The notes under the pieces: generated by a model | The model's database searches: none | What the model was told of the DNA's origin: nothing | Seen by the model: the letters and a program-made list of their open reading frames with translations, nothing else | Shown here: positions 29,676-37,509 of the stretch, in pieces | Layout: every line of letters begins with the position of its first letter | Position numbering within the stretch: the first letter of the stretch is position 1 | Made by a program: the position numbers and the translations under genes | NCBI GenBank assembly: GCA_937923465.1 | Contig: CALDUB010000019.1 | Location: 1-37,509 of the forward strand | Source of the DNA: an uncultured Saprospiraceae bacterium | Lineage (GTDB): Bacteria; Bacteroidota; Bacteroidia; Chitinophagales; Saprospiraceae | Direction of reading: 5' to 3' | DNA length: 37,509 nucleotides

Positions 29676-30077
29676 ATGGCAAAAGGTAAAAAAACGAGCG
29701 GTAATAAGTTGAAGAAGCTTAAGGTAAGAGTAGAGCCGGAAGGTTTTGCTTACATCAAAGCAAGTTTCAACAATATTATTATCTCTTTGACAAATAAGAA
29801 AGGAGACGTAATCTCTTGGGCTTCTGCGGGTAAAGCAGGATTTCGTGGCTCTAAAAAGAATACGCCTTACGCTGCACAAATTGCAGCATCTGATGCAGCT
29901 CAAAAAGCTAAGGATTATGGACTACGTACTGTAGTTGTATATGTGAAAGGTCCCGGTGGTGGACGTGAAGCAGCTATCCGTGCTATTGATGCTTCTGGTA
30001 TCAAAGTAACACGTATTCATGACGTGACGCCTATCCCTCACAACGGATGTCGTCCTCCAAAACGTCGCCGCGTTTAA
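29676..30077 (+). CDS. rpsK: Small-subunit ribosomal protein uS11
   Basis: A 133-residue protein of the 30S platform. It shows [43 protein letters not shown] and the C-terminal [23 protein letters not shown] with the universal PHNGCRPPK. An N-terminal basic extension ([21 protein letters not shown]) is longer than in E. coli but typical of the phylum. It follows rpsM by 90 bases and precedes rpsD by 66. Confidence 0.98.
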   Translation: MAKGKKTSGNKLKKLKVRVEPEGFAYIKASFNNIIISLTNKKGDVISWASAGKAGFRGSKKNTPYAAQIAASDAAQKAKDYGLRTVVVYVKGPGGGREAAIRAIDASGIKVTRIHDVTPIPHNGCRPPKRRRV

Positions 30078-30143
30078 TCAATCTATTCAAAGAATCAGTT
30101 GTGCTTTATTTTTGTAAAGCATTCAACATAAAGTCCAAGTAAA

Positions 30144-30755
30144 ATGGCAAGATATACAGGACCGAGAGCAAAAAAAGCGAGAGCTTTAGGTGAGCCGATA
30201 TTCGGCCCAAGCAAGGCTTTCGAGAAGAAAAAATATAAGCCTGGGATGCACGGTAACAGCCGTCGTCGTAAGCAAGCATCTGACTACTCTAAGCAGTTGA
30301 CAGAGAAACAAAAAGCAAAGTACACTTACGGTGTATTGGAGCGTCAGTTCCGCAACCTTTTTGACCGCGCTAGCCGTAAGGGTGGTGTAACTGGTGAAGT
30401 ATTACTTCAGTTGCTAGAAGCACGTTTGGATAACGTTGTGTACCGTTTAGGTATCGCAAATACTCGTCGTGCAGCTCGTCAATTGTGTTCTCACAAACAT
30501 ATCATGGTAAATGGTATCGTAACTAACGTACCTTCTACGCAATTGCGTGCAGGAGATGTAGTTAGTGTACGTAACAAGTCTCGTGGTATGGACATCATCA
30601 TTGATGCAGTAGGTGCAAAATCTAACGTACGTAACTACGGTTGGTTAGAATTTAATCCTGACATGATGCAAGGGAAATTCATGGATTACCCAGAGCGTGA
30701 TGCAATTCCTGAGAACATCAATGAGCAGTTAATTGTAGAATTGTACTCTAAGTAA
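30144..30755 (+). CDS. rpsD: Small-subunit ribosomal protein uS4
   Basis: A 203-residue primary assembly protein of the 30S body. It starts MARYTGPRAKKARALGEPIFG and carries the S4 RNA-binding domain (about residues 92-155) with RLDNVVYRLGIANTRRAARQLCSHKHIMVNG. In E. coli uS4 represses the alpha operon by binding its mRNA. The gene is followed by an enlarged 267-base spacer with a hairpin before rpoA. Confidence 0.98.
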   Translation: MARYTGPRAKKARALGEPIFGPSKAFEKKKYKPGMHGNSRRRKQASDYSKQLTEKQKAKYTYGVLERQFRNLFDRASRKGGVTGEVLLQLLEARLDNVVYRLGIANTRRAARQLCSHKHIMVNGIVTNVPSTQLRAGDVVSVRNKSRGMDIIIDAVGAKSNVRNYGWLEFNPDMMQGKFMDYPERDAIPENINEQLIVELYSK

Positions 30756-30862
30756 TCACTGACTTTTGTCATTGTCTGCTTTTTAGAGCAATTCAACTTT
30801 TTGAGAGTTAATGTTGTTATTAACAACCGAAAACTTTCTACTATAATAATATAACTATGACG

Positions 30863-30888
30863 GCGGAAGGTGATTTATTACCTTCCGC
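30863..30888 (+). promoter_or_regulatory. GC-rich hairpin between rpsD and rpoA
   Basis: GCGGAAGGT (30863-30871) pairs perfectly with ACCTTCCGC (30880-30888) across an 8-base loop. No T tract follows. Its position between rpsD and rpoA suggests mRNA processing or feedback control, by analogy only. Confidence 0.5.
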
Positions 30889-31022
30889 TATCGGTGTAAA
30901 TAGCGAAAACGTGTTTTGACTATTTTTCCTAAAGGATAACCCTTTGTTATTCAATGTTTTACGAAGAATAATCACTACTTTCGCGTTTTCTCGTTTCAAA
31001 CCATCAAACTTTCCAACAGCGT

Positions 31023-32021
31023 ATGAGCATACTGACCTTTCAGAAGCCGGACAAAATTGTTATGCAGAAGTCAAGTGACTTCGAGGGTGAATTTGAATTC
31101 AAACCACTTGAGCCAGGATTCGGTCAAACTGTTGGTAATTCTTTGCGTCGCGTATTACTATCGTCTTTAGACGGTTTTGCTATTTCAGCAGTACGTATTG
31201 CAGGAGTTGACCATGAGTTTTCGACTATCCGCGGTGTAGTGCAAGATGTCGTTGACATCATCTTGAATTTGAAGCAAGTACGTCTGAAACAACTTATTAC
31301 TGACGACGAAATCGCAGAAGAAAAGATTTACTTGACTATTTCAGGTAAGGAAGAATTCCGCGCAGGTGATATCGAAGAGCACACGAATGTGTTTAAGGTA
31401 ATGAATCCTGATTTGTTGTTGTGTAACATGGAACCATTTGTGAACTTGGAAATGGAATTAACCGTTACCAAAGGTCGTGGATACGTTCCTTCTGATGAAA
31501 ATTTACCAAAAGATGCACCTATTGGCGTAATTCCAATCGATGCTATCTACACGCCTATCAAAAACGTGGCTTACCGCGTTGAGAATACACGTGTAGGGCA
31601 AGCGACGGATTACGAAAAATTGACTATCGAAATCAAAACTGATGGTACAATTCACCCAGAGGAAGCATTACGTGAGGCAAGTCGCATCATGATTCAACAC
31701 TTGATGTTGATTACTGATGAAAACATCACTTTCGATGACCCAGTAGGTCGCAAAGATGATGTTGTAGATGAGCATATCTTACACATGCGTAAGCTATTGA
31801 AGACAAACCTAGAAGATTTAGACTTGTCTGTACGTGCTTACAACTGTTTGAAAGCTGCGAAAATCAATTCATTGGGCGAAATGGTTCGCTATGATACCCA
31901 TGAATTATTGAAGTTCCGTAACTTTGGTAAAAAATCTTTAGTCGAAATTGAAGAGTTGTTGCAAGACAAAGGCTTGACATTCGGCATGGACTTGTCTAAG
32001 TACAAGTTAGACGAAGAGTAA
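31023..32021 (+). CDS. rpoA: RNA polymerase alpha subunit
   Basis: A 332-residue subunit that starts RNA polymerase assembly and contacts activators. The N-terminal dimerization domain (1-235) has [29 protein letters not shown] and [12 protein letters not shown]; the C-terminal domain (about 255-325) has [46 protein letters not shown]. The normal length is retained. The stop codon is followed after three bases by heptamer element F. Confidence 0.98.
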   Translation: MSILTFQKPDKIVMQKSSDFEGEFEFKPLEPGFGQTVGNSLRRVLLSSLDGFAISAVRIAGVDHEFSTIRGVVQDVVDIILNLKQVRLKQLITDDEIAEEKIYLTISGKEEFRAGDIEEHTNVFKVMNPDLLLCNMEPFVNLEMELTVTKGRGYVPSDENLPKDAPIGVIPIDAIYTPIKNVAYRVENTRVGQATDYEKLTIEIKTDGTIHPEEALREASRIMIQHLMLITDENITFDDPVGRKDDVVDEHILHMRKLLKTNLEDLDLSVRAYNCLKAAKINSLGEMVRYDTHELLKFRNFGKKSLVEIEELLQDKGLTFGMDLSKYKLDEE

Positions 32022-32024
32022 AAA

Positions 32025-32123
32025 AGATATTGGATATTAGACTTTAGATTTTAGACTCTTTATATAAAATGAATAAATTCATTTTTATGTAGTCTAATAT
32101 CTAAGGTCTTTCGTCTAACATCT
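32025..32123. repeat. Heptamer foldback element F (word AGANNTT) between rpoA and rplQ
   Basis: Left arm: AGATATT at 32025, GGATATT at 32032, AGACTTT at 32039, AGATTTT at 32046 and AGACTCT at 32053. Right arm in reverse complement: words at 32117, 32110, 32103, 32096 and 32089 begin AGA in four cases and GTA-type in one phase. An AT-rich loop with an inner imperfect hairpin separates the arms. The same word occurs in element E of this operon. Confidence 0.85.
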
Positions 32124-32202
32124 CAATAATATAATTGCAGTTACGTCAGACTCAATAAAGAGTCCGTGCTGCGGAGTTAACTAATTTATAAAAAAACGTA
32201 AT

Positions 32203-32679
32203 ATGCGTCACGGAAAGAAATTTAACCACCTTAAGCGTAAGAAAGGACACCGTAGAGCCTTATTGGCAAACATGTCTATCGCTTTAATCGAGCACAAACG
32301 TATCAACACAACTTTGGCAAAAGCTAAAGCATTGCGTATGTACATCGAGCCTTTGGTAACAAAAGCAAGAACGAATACGACTCACAGTCGTCGTGTAGCT
32401 TTCGCTTACTTACAGAACAAAGAAGCAATCAAAGAATTGTTTGATGAAATCGGAGTAAAAGTAGGTAATCGTCCAGGTGGTTATGTGCGTATCATCAAAA
32501 CAGGTTTCCGTATGACGGATAGTGCAGAGATGGCAATGATTGAATTCGTTGATTACAACGATACTTACAACAGTAAGGAACAAGCAGGCAGCAAGCGCAA
32601 GCGCCGTAGAAGCCGTAGCGGTGCTACTGCAGCGGCAGCTACAGCTGTAGCAGCTACTCAGTCTAACGAAGAAGAATAA
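32203..32679 (+). CDS. rplQ: Large-subunit ribosomal protein bL17
   Basis: A 158-residue protein at the rim of the peptide exit tunnel. It begins [24 protein letters not shown] and shows [23 protein letters not shown], the bL17 signature. The last 40 residues form a basic then Ala-rich extension with an acidic end (SNEEE), longer than in E. coli (127 residues) but usual for Bacteroidota. It is the last gene of the operon, followed by a terminator. Confidence 0.97.
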   Translation: MRHGKKFNHLKRKKGHRRALLANMSIALIEHKRINTTLAKAKALRMYIEPLVTKARTNTTHSRRVAFAYLQNKEAIKELFDEIGVKVGNRPGGYVRIIKTGFRMTDSAEMAMIEFVDYNDTYNSKEQAGSKRKRRRSRSGATAAAATAVAATQSNEEE

Positions 32680-32703
32680 GATTATTCTTGTTTGAAAAGA
32701 AAT

Positions 32704-32742
32704 AAAGGCGATACTCATTGATTTGGGTGTCGCCTTTTTTTT
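32704..32742 (+). terminator. Terminator of the ribosomal operon
   Basis: AAAGGCGATACTC (32704-32716) pairs with GGGTGTCGCCTTT (32725-32737) with wobble pairs and is followed by a T run to 32742. Confidence 0.85.
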
Positions 32743-32810
32743 GGTTCCTGTTTGTTGTCCCTTTAATAAAAGACGATTTTGTTATCTTGGTTTTATAGAA
32801 AAATTGTAAA

Positions 32811-33197
32811 ATGAAAAAAATAAAAATTGTTTTTACTGTTTTTATTGCTTTTATGATATCAGCTATGTTAATTAATTTTTTGTGGACGAGCTTTAATACT
32901 TTTTCAATGAAAGTAGCGTCAACAAAAAAAACAGGAGCTTACATAATTGAAAGTGATTTAAATAGCCAAGGTAATTATTGTGTATATTACTATATTTATC
33001 AAGTTGAATCTAAATATTATGCAGGGAACTTTAGTGTTGCTCCTAAGGATTGTGAGTACAAACATAAGATAAGAGAAAAAATTATTATTAAACATTTATT
33101 ACGCCGACCATGGGTTAGTAGGTTTTTTAGCAAAGACTACGATAATGAAGGAACTCAAGTTCCTTTATATGTGGATATATATTTGAAAAACCACTGA
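32811..33197 (+). CDS. Small membrane-anchored protein of unknown function
   Basis: A 128-residue ORF that I do not recognise. Residues 5-27 form one hydrophobic segment (IKIVFTVFIAFMISAMLINFLW), then a mixed, Tyr/Lys-rich part with two Cys residues (NYCVYYYIYQ and PKDCEYK) that could form a disulfide outside the membrane. The C-terminal part has basic words (KHLLRRPWVSRFF). The codon use is more AT-rich than in neighbouring genes, so it could be lineage-specific or recently gained. It is flanked by the operon terminator and a 197-base spacer. Confidence 0.55.
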   Translation: MKKIKIVFTVFIAFMISAMLINFLWTSFNTFSMKVASTKKTGAYIIESDLNSQGNYCVYYYIYQVESKYYAGNFSVAPKDCEYKHKIREKIIIKHLLRRPWVSRFFSKDYDNEGTQVPLYVDIYLKNH

Positions 33198-33302
33198 TGC
33201 GCTAGTGGAATTTGTTTTTGCCGTATCTTCTGACGGGTTTGTGTGACTGTTAAAGTTAGGAATATGTTGTTTGTTGTCTTAGTCTGGCGTAATAGAGTAG
33301 CA

Positions 33303-33340
33303 ATAAAAAAGAGCCGAATACCGCAATGAACTCAACTCTT
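33303..33340 (-). terminator. Terminator of the retropepsin-like gene
   Basis: On the minus strand AAGAGTTG (33333-33340) pairs with CGGCTCTT (33309-33316), using two G-U pairs, with a T run after the stem. Confidence 0.55.
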
Positions 33341-33394
33341 GCTGTATGGTGAAATATCTACTTTAAGTAAAAAATTACTATAGTGCTTTTTCTA

Positions 33395-34597
33395 TCACCC
33401 AACCGAATACTTCAACACATCCTTAAAAGGAGTATCTCCCAAATCATTAGGTCGAAAATAAATAACATCATTCTGAAAATCAAGAATAGTATCATAACGC
33501 TTCATGACTTCGTTTCCGAAATAATTAATTGGAAAACCTGTTGGATTTGGACCTGCTAAAATGGTCGCTGGGACGTTGGCTAACTCATTTTTCTTAACAA
33601 GTAAAGAAGGACATTTTACCGTCTTTGCTTCAAATTCATTTCCTCGTGGGTCACGCAAAGTAGTTGTTCTTAATACTTCTAAATCATCTGGGAAGTTTTG
33701 TGCTTTTGCCCAGTCTCTATCGATTATTAAAGCTTGATTTGCGCCAGAATCTAATAAGAAAGTGCCTTTATATTTTTTAGACTCTACTTTTAATGTGGCA
33801 TTGATACAAATAAATGGTCTGACCCATTCGATTGGTAGTTTTGTATATTTTCTCAAGCCTGCAGGTTTTTGTGAATGTATGATGAGTAAATTTTTACTGT
33901 AGTTAATCTCTAAAAATTTTCCGTCAAATAACATCCATCCGAGTTTCCCGTCCATGTCATAAGAGGTCACCAGTGTTGCCCCAATCCGTGGACTATCAAA
34001 AGTCATCGTTCCCAATCTCAATGATTTGGCTTGTGCTAATTGTCTGAAATCTGGTTCTCCTTTTCCCATCATAAAATCAGGCTGTTGAGCTAGCATATCT
34101 GTTTTTTCGATAATTGCCTTTTGCGTAAAGCTAAAACCAAAAGAACCCGTATCAAAATGTAAATTCATCGTATCTTTTTCATTCAAGATAGCTTTGACAT
34201 GAATAGCGTCGTGTTCTGTTAGGACGAAAGGAATGGTATCAATCTGCGTGCTCGCGATTTTTGGTTTGCCAGGAGGAACAACACTTTGGATGCGTGTAAA
34301 GCAAGAGTCTTTACCATTTAACAAAATAACAAAATCAAAGGTAGAGCCAGGCTTTACCTTAAATTCTATCGAATCAATATCGCTATAAAAAATAACTTTT
34401 TTAGTCTTCGAGCTACGGTCGGCTAAGTAGACATCTGGTTTTGCTTCGGGTACTAATGTCCAACCATCTTTTTCAAACCAGCCGTTATCACTGTAAGAAA
34501 CGGTCGGAGAGTTAGACTTGAGAACAGGCAATTTTTTAGACTGGGCGAAAGCCGTAATAGATAACAGAGAGGCGAATAGAAAAATTATGTATTTCAT
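33395..34597 (-). CDS. Exported retropepsin-like aspartyl protease
   Basis: A 400-residue protein with a signal peptide (MKYIIFLFASLLSITAFAQ). Residues 130-390 hold two aspartyl-protease-type halves: NLHFDTGSFGFSFTQ (Asp149 in DTGS) and TFLLDSGANQALII (Asp283 in DSGA). This is the single-chain, pepsin/retropepsin-like arrangement seen in many Bacteroidota, where function is unassigned. The N-terminal 110 residues are beta-rich and unrecognised. It stands alone with a terminator downstream. A protease is likely; the substrate is unknown. Confidence 0.82.
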   Translation of the reverse strand: MKYIIFLFASLLSITAFAQSKKLPVLKSNSPTVSYSDNGWFEKDGWTLVPEAKPDVYLADRSSKTKKVIFYSDIDSIEFKVKPGSTFDFVILLNGKDSCFTRIQSVVPPGKPKIASTQIDTIPFVLTEHDAIHVKAILNEKDTMNLHFDTGSFGFSFTQKAIIEKTDMLAQQPDFMMGKGEPDFRQLAQAKSLRLGTMTFDSPRIGATLVTSYDMDGKLGWMLFDGKFLEINYSKNLLIIHSQKPAGLRKYTKLPIEWVRPFICINATLKVESKKYKGTFLLDSGANQALIIDRDWAKAQNFPDDLEVLRTTTLRDPRGNEFEAKTVKCPSLLVKKNELANVPATILAGPNPTGFPINYFGNEVMKRYDTILDFQNDVIYFRPNDLGDTPFKDVLKYSVG

Positions 34598-34918
34598 GTG
34601 GTTGTGATTGCTTTTGAAAATTTAGATGCTAAAATATTCGCTAATTTAAAGAAAATAGAAATTGAAGAACTCTATTTTTTAGAAAGACAAATAATAGACA
34701 TAAAAGAGGCTTGAAGAGGCTGTCTTGTGAATTTTTGGTAAAGAGACTGGATTCCCTTTTTTCTAGCTACCTTTGTGGAAAATTTATACATTCTTTGATA
34801 AATCTCCTGTGGCGAAGGAAAAATAAAGTCGAAAGCGACCGATAGGAAGCGTCGAATTTGTTTTTCATTAGATATGTTTTACAGGATTTTCAAAGAATAA
34901 ATTGATAAATCAATAGAT
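34598..34918. other. Divergent spacer upstream of rsmA
   Basis: The spacer lies between the minus-strand retropepsin-like gene and rsmA. It contains the -7 box candidate at 34768-34775 and a small hairpin GTCG-AAAG-CGAC near 34830. No ORF or heptamer array was seen. Confidence 0.45.
34768..34775 (+). promoter_or_regulatory. Candidate -7 box of rsmA
   Basis: TACCTTTG matches TAnnTTTG fully; CTG lies about 18 bases upstream in place of the TTG. The leader to the rsmA start would be about 140 bases. Confidence 0.45.
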
Positions 34919-35704
34919 TTGAAAGCAAAAAAATCATACGGACAGCATTTCCTAACGAATGAAGACATGGCGCAACGTATTGCGGATGGACTTTTATTGA
35001 CGGATACCTATAAAAAGGTTTTAGAAGTTGGACCAGGACAAGGGATGTTGACAAAATATCTACTGCGTAAGCCATTTAAAACTTATGCAGTCGATGCAGA
35101 TGCCGATATGATTGAGTTTATGACTTATAATTATCCGGATATCTCAGACCGACTGGTGAAAGCCAATTTTTTGCGGACGGATTTTAAGGAGATTATAGGA
35201 GATGAGGAGTTTGGTTTGATTGGTAACTTTCCTTACAATATTTCTTCTCAGATTGTCTTTAAAATGCTTGACAATAAAGACCAAGTACCAGAAATGGTCG
35301 GCATGTTTCAGAAGGAAATGGCAGAGCGAATTATTGCGACTCCTGGAGGGAAAGATTTTGGGGTTATTGCTGTTTTAACGCAGGCTTACTATTCTGGAGA
35401 AATGCTTTTTTATGTAACGCCAGATAATTTTAATCCACCACCGAGAGTACAATCTGCTGTTATTCGTTTGGAGAGAAAAGCGAATCAAGATTTAGGTTGT
35501 GATTATCAACTCTTTCGAAAAGTAGTCAAACAAGCATTCAGCCAGCGTCGTAAAATGCTGCGTAATACGATGAAAATGTTTTTGAAAGGTTCACCGTATT
35601 TACAAGATGAATTTTTCAATAATCGTCCAGAACGTTTGACTGTACAAGAGTTTGTTGATTTAACTTGCCGTGTGCAGGAATGGCAGGATAAAAACGATGA
35701 ATAA
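34919..35704 (+). CDS. rsmA: 16S rRNA dimethyladenosine transferase
   Basis: A 261-residue SAM-dependent enzyme (KsgA) that dimethylates two adjacent adenosines near the 3' end of 16S rRNA late in 30S assembly. It shows KKSYGQHFLTNEDMAQRIA, the SAM loop VLEVGPGQGMLTKYL (residues about 34-48), NFPYNISS (residues 103-110, the N[LF]PY catalytic motif) and the C-terminal FSQRRKMLRNTMK. The only plausible start in frame is TTG at 34919: the in-frame stop TAA lies at 34898, and between the two there is no ATG or GTG, only ATT and ATA. Heptamer element G begins six bases after the stop. Confidence 0.95.
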   Translation: MKAKKSYGQHFLTNEDMAQRIADGLLLTDTYKKVLEVGPGQGMLTKYLLRKPFKTYAVDADADMIEFMTYNYPDISDRLVKANFLRTDFKEIIGDEEFGLIGNFPYNISSQIVFKMLDNKDQVPEMVGMFQKEMAERIIATPGGKDFGVIAVLTQAYYSGEMLFYVTPDNFNPPPRVQSAVIRLERKANQDLGCDYQLFRKVVKQAFSQRRKMLRNTMKMFLKGSPYLQDEFFNNRPERLTVQEFVDLTCRVQEWQDKNDE

Positions 35705-35709
35705 AAGAA

Positions 35710-35790
35710 GGTTATGAGGTTATGGGTTGTGAAGTTGGCTCACACGTTAGAGCGGCAACCTCACAACTCGCCACCTCATAACCCACAACC
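35710..35790. repeat. Heptamer foldback element G (word GGTTRTG)
   Basis: Left arm: GGTTATG at 35710, an extra A, then GGTTATG at 35718, GGTTGTG at 35725 and AAGTTGG at 35732. Right arm: CACAACC (35784-35790), CATAACC (35777-35783), GCCACCT (35770-35776) and further CAACT and CAACCT words from 35756. It fills the spacer of convergent rsmA and the esterase gene, whose stop is 3 bases away. Confidence 0.8.
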
Positions 35791-35793
35791 CTT

Positions 35794-36675
35794 TCACCTC
35801 CTAAAACTCTCCCCAATAAACGATAGCGCATCAATAATCCCCGTCCGCCAATAAGTCCAATTGTGCGCCCCGTCTCGCATCCGAAACTCGTGAGGAATTT
35901 CCATATCACGTAGTATAATATGCATTTTTGAATTTCCTTCATAAAGAAAATCATCATCGCCACAGTCAATCCAGTATTTGACACTTTTCAAAGCCTCTTT
36001 ATCTGCCGTCTTTAATAGCTCAAAAGGATTATTTGCTTTCCAATGGTCAGTGATACGTTCTTGTCCTTCTAAATCTTTTCCGTACATCAGTCCTTCTACA
36101 TTATTCCAACGCTCTTGCTCATAATTCACAACCATTTCCTTCGTATAAAATGCCGCGCTCAAAGGCGCAGAAGCCGCGAATAAATCTGGATGTATAATAG
36201 CATAGAGAAATGAACCGTAGCCGCCCATAGACAAGCCTGTAATTCCTCGAAATTCTTTCGCTGCACGTGTCCTATAAGACTTATCAATATGAGGAATAAA
36301 CTCTTCGATGAAAAAGTCTTCGTAGCGCTTTTTTCCTTCAGCATCATTAACATACCAAGTGACCTTCGCGTCTGGCATGACGAGTATCATGGGAGGGATT
36401 TCGCCCGACAGAATAGCGGCATCTGCCTGTCTATCTATTTCTCCAAATTGTACCCAAGCTGTTTCATTATCGGTGTATCCATGCAAGACATAAGTGACGG
36501 GATAAGTGCGATTGGTTGCATCATAATTAGGTGGAAAATAAATGCTATAATTGACGGACTCGCCGAGTATTTTACTGGCGATACTTTGTTTTTCTTTTAG
36601 ATTTTGTGCTTGTGAAAAAGGAAGATAAGCACAGAAGAAACAAAGGAGAAGGAAGAGATTTTTTACTTGTGGCAT
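35794..36675 (-). CDS. Exported CE1/esterase-D-like serine esterase
   Basis: A 293-residue alpha/beta hydrolase with a signal peptide (NLFLLLCFFCAYLPFSQAQ). Visible are the oxyanion region YVLHGYTDNETAW, the nucleophile elbow GLSMGG with Ser149, the acid WIDCGDDDFLYEGN (near Asp240) and the His in RDGAHNWTYWR (near 270). The arrangement matches the esterase/feruloyl-esterase-like group (esterase D, CE1). The natural substrate is not shown; polysaccharide esters or sulfo/phospho-esters are options. It has its own gene position between a terminator and element G. Confidence 0.88.
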   Translation of the reverse strand: MPQVKNLFLLLCFFCAYLPFSQAQNLKEKQSIASKILGESVNYSIYFPPNYDATNRTYPVTYVLHGYTDNETAWVQFGEIDRQADAAILSGEIPPMILVMPDAKVTWYVNDAEGKKRYEDFFIEEFIPHIDKSYRTRAAKEFRGITGLSMGGYGSFLYAIIHPDLFAASAPLSAAFYTKEMVVNYEQERWNNVEGLMYGKDLEGQERITDHWKANNPFELLKTADKEALKSVKYWIDCGDDDFLYEGNSKMHIILRDMEIPHEFRMRDGAHNWTYWRTGIIDALSFIGESFRR

Positions 36676-36680
36676 AACAT

Positions 36681-36721
36681 AATAATTTGGCGAAAGAATA
36701 AGTTTCCTTCGCCAAATTATT
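36681..36721 (-). terminator. Terminator between the barrel and esterase genes
   Basis: AATAATTTGGCGAA (36681-36694) is perfectly inverted at 36708-36721, a 14-bp stem with a 13-base loop, downstream of the barrel gene stop. Confidence 0.75.
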
Positions 36722-36747
36722 GATTTTTATTGAGAACTGAGTAGTCT

Positions 36748-37485
36748 CTATTTATTTCTTGCTGGTTTCTCTTTCTTTTTGAAAAGGCGATAACGAATAC
36801 TTAGGTCAAAGCGTTGGAACTTAGTATCTTTTCCTTGTCCTGGTAAAACCTGATTAACCCCTGGAATAATATCTCTATCATTCGTAAACTGTCTTACATA
36901 AGAAGTATTAAGTGCCCAACGTTTAGAAAAAGGAATTTGAAAACCAAGAACAGCACTTGCCCCTATGGTTGTTCCTAATACACCTGTACTTTTCGTACCA
37001 TTGTCCTCTTCGATTTTTGCAAGGTAAAAGTCATCTTTTAAAAATGGTTCAAGACCAATAAAAGGACGAAAACCTTTACCATTTAATCCGAGTGTAAGTT
37101 GTATGCTTAATACATGGCTAGAGTATTCAATATTAGCTGCTTCCAGTGAATTTGTAATGAATTGAGGAGGAACAGGAATAATAATACTTCCACTAAACTC
37201 CTCTGGAAATTCAACAGTAGAAATCGAAATACTATCAGGTCCAGTAAATTTGGTACTAGACAAATAACTGTAGTTTAGTCGCGTGTTCAAAAAAAGCTTG
37301 TTTTTTGCGAAAGGACTTATGTAAGAAATACCTAATTGAGCAGTTGGAACATAATTAGTATTTGGCTCGTCAACAACCATTAAGTTATAAGCACCACCAC
37401 CCAAGTAAACACCCACATCATGCTGCGCCAACACCATATTCTGAAATGCAAAAAGCATTACGCCTAAAAATCCTATTTTTTTCAT
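36748..37485 (-). CDS. Small outer membrane beta-barrel protein
   Basis: A 245-residue protein with a signal peptide (IGFLGVMLFAFQNMVLAQ). The mature part alternates short amphipathic beta strands and loops (for example DVGVYLGGGAYNLMVV, AQLGISYISPF, KLFLNTRLNYSYL, HVLSIQLTLGLNGKGFRPFIGLEPFL, WALNTSYVRQFT) and ends with a strand containing the aromatic position FDLSIRYRLF, which fits an 8-stranded barrel of the outer-membrane-protein beta-barrel (OmpA-like PF13568) type. A basic tail (KKKEKPARNK) follows. The function is unknown. It lies at the window end with its start codon intact. Confidence 0.8.
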   Translation of the reverse strand: MKKIGFLGVMLFAFQNMVLAQHDVGVYLGGGAYNLMVVDEPNTNYVPTAQLGISYISPFAKNKLFLNTRLNYSYLSSTKFTGPDSISISTVEFPEEFSGSIIIPVPPQFITNSLEAANIEYSSHVLSIQLTLGLNGKGFRPFIGLEPFLKDDFYLAKIEEDNGTKSTGVLGTTIGASAVLGFQIPFSKRWALNTSYVRQFTNDRDIIPGVNQVLPGQGKDTKFQRFDLSIRYRLFKKKEKPARNK

Positions 37486-37509
37486 CTCTTCTGAATTTTC
37501 TGAATTAAA

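Noticed and set aside
29043-32123. Possible CRISPR arrays at the heptamer loci
   Set aside because: The repeats are 7 bp with no unique spacers, and no cas gene is present in the window.
35712-35984. 90-codon minus-strand ORF covering the end of the esterase gene and element G
   Set aside because: It overlaps the esterase gene in another frame and runs into heptamer words.

Overview
The window looks like chromosomal DNA of a free-living member of the Bacteroidota. I base this on gene content (families largely confined to that phylum: DUF2480, DUF4783, DUF6515 and DUF6427-like proteins, and the 30-residue COX24-like protein), on the scarcity of Shine-Dalgarno sites, on -7 boxes of the phylum type TAnnTTTG, and on AT-rich spacers. 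A position near Saprospirales-like lineages is possible, but the sequence here does not prove it. No phage, plasmid, insertion sequence, CRISPR array, tRNA or rRNA was seen.

Layout. Positions 1-5300 hold metabolic and modification genes: the 3' part of ahcY, then hutI, rimK, a DUF4783 protein and upp. Positions 5300-11400 hold a secreted TPR protein, a 1-kb non-coding gap, a GH73 glucosaminidase, a GH3-type adenylating enzyme and a polytopic membrane protein. Positions 11600-16700 run on the plus strand: an HU-type DNA-binding protein, a membrane-anchored TPR protein, a 30-aa basic protein, and an RNase E/G with an unusual 339-residue Lys/Ala/Pro-rich N-terminal tail. Positions 16800-23800 are on the minus strand: a hydrolase-OsmC fusion, a DUF6515 protein, a TonB-receptor-like outer membrane barrel, and a LytS/LytTR two-component pair upstream of the barrel. 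Positions 24300-28100 hold a duplicated LTxxQ/Spy-like protein, an exported DRGH endonuclease, DUF2480 and scpB. Positions 28480-32740 are the alpha-type ribosomal operon infA-rpmJ-rpsM-rpsK-rpsD-rpoA-rplQ. Positions 32800-37500 hold an unknown small protein, a retropepsin-like protein, rsmA, an esterase and a small outer membrane barrel.

How the parts connect. Several products act on RNA or the ribosome (RimK, RNase E/G, the COX24-like protein, the alpha operon, RsmA), but they lie in separate transcription units. The LytS/LytTR pair and the barrel downstream form a plausible sensing and envelope unit. The Spy-like gene and the endonuclease gene share an inverted repeat just upstream of their starts, which suggests common control.

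The most striking non-coding structure is a family of intergenic elements made of tandem 7-bp words. Within one element the words share four or five fixed bases and differ in the rest. In six elements the words recur in reverse complement a short distance away, so the locus can fold into a long stem. Each locus has its own word, but two loci inside the ribosomal operon share one. They sit at gene ends or next to start codons. They resemble the heptameric STRR repeats known from cyanobacteria, but here they are mostly in foldback form. Other points worth following are an orphan intrinsic terminator in the 6553-7578 gap, a strong Shine-Dalgarno-like site with a six-codon mini-ORF before rpmJ, and a TTG start for rsmA.
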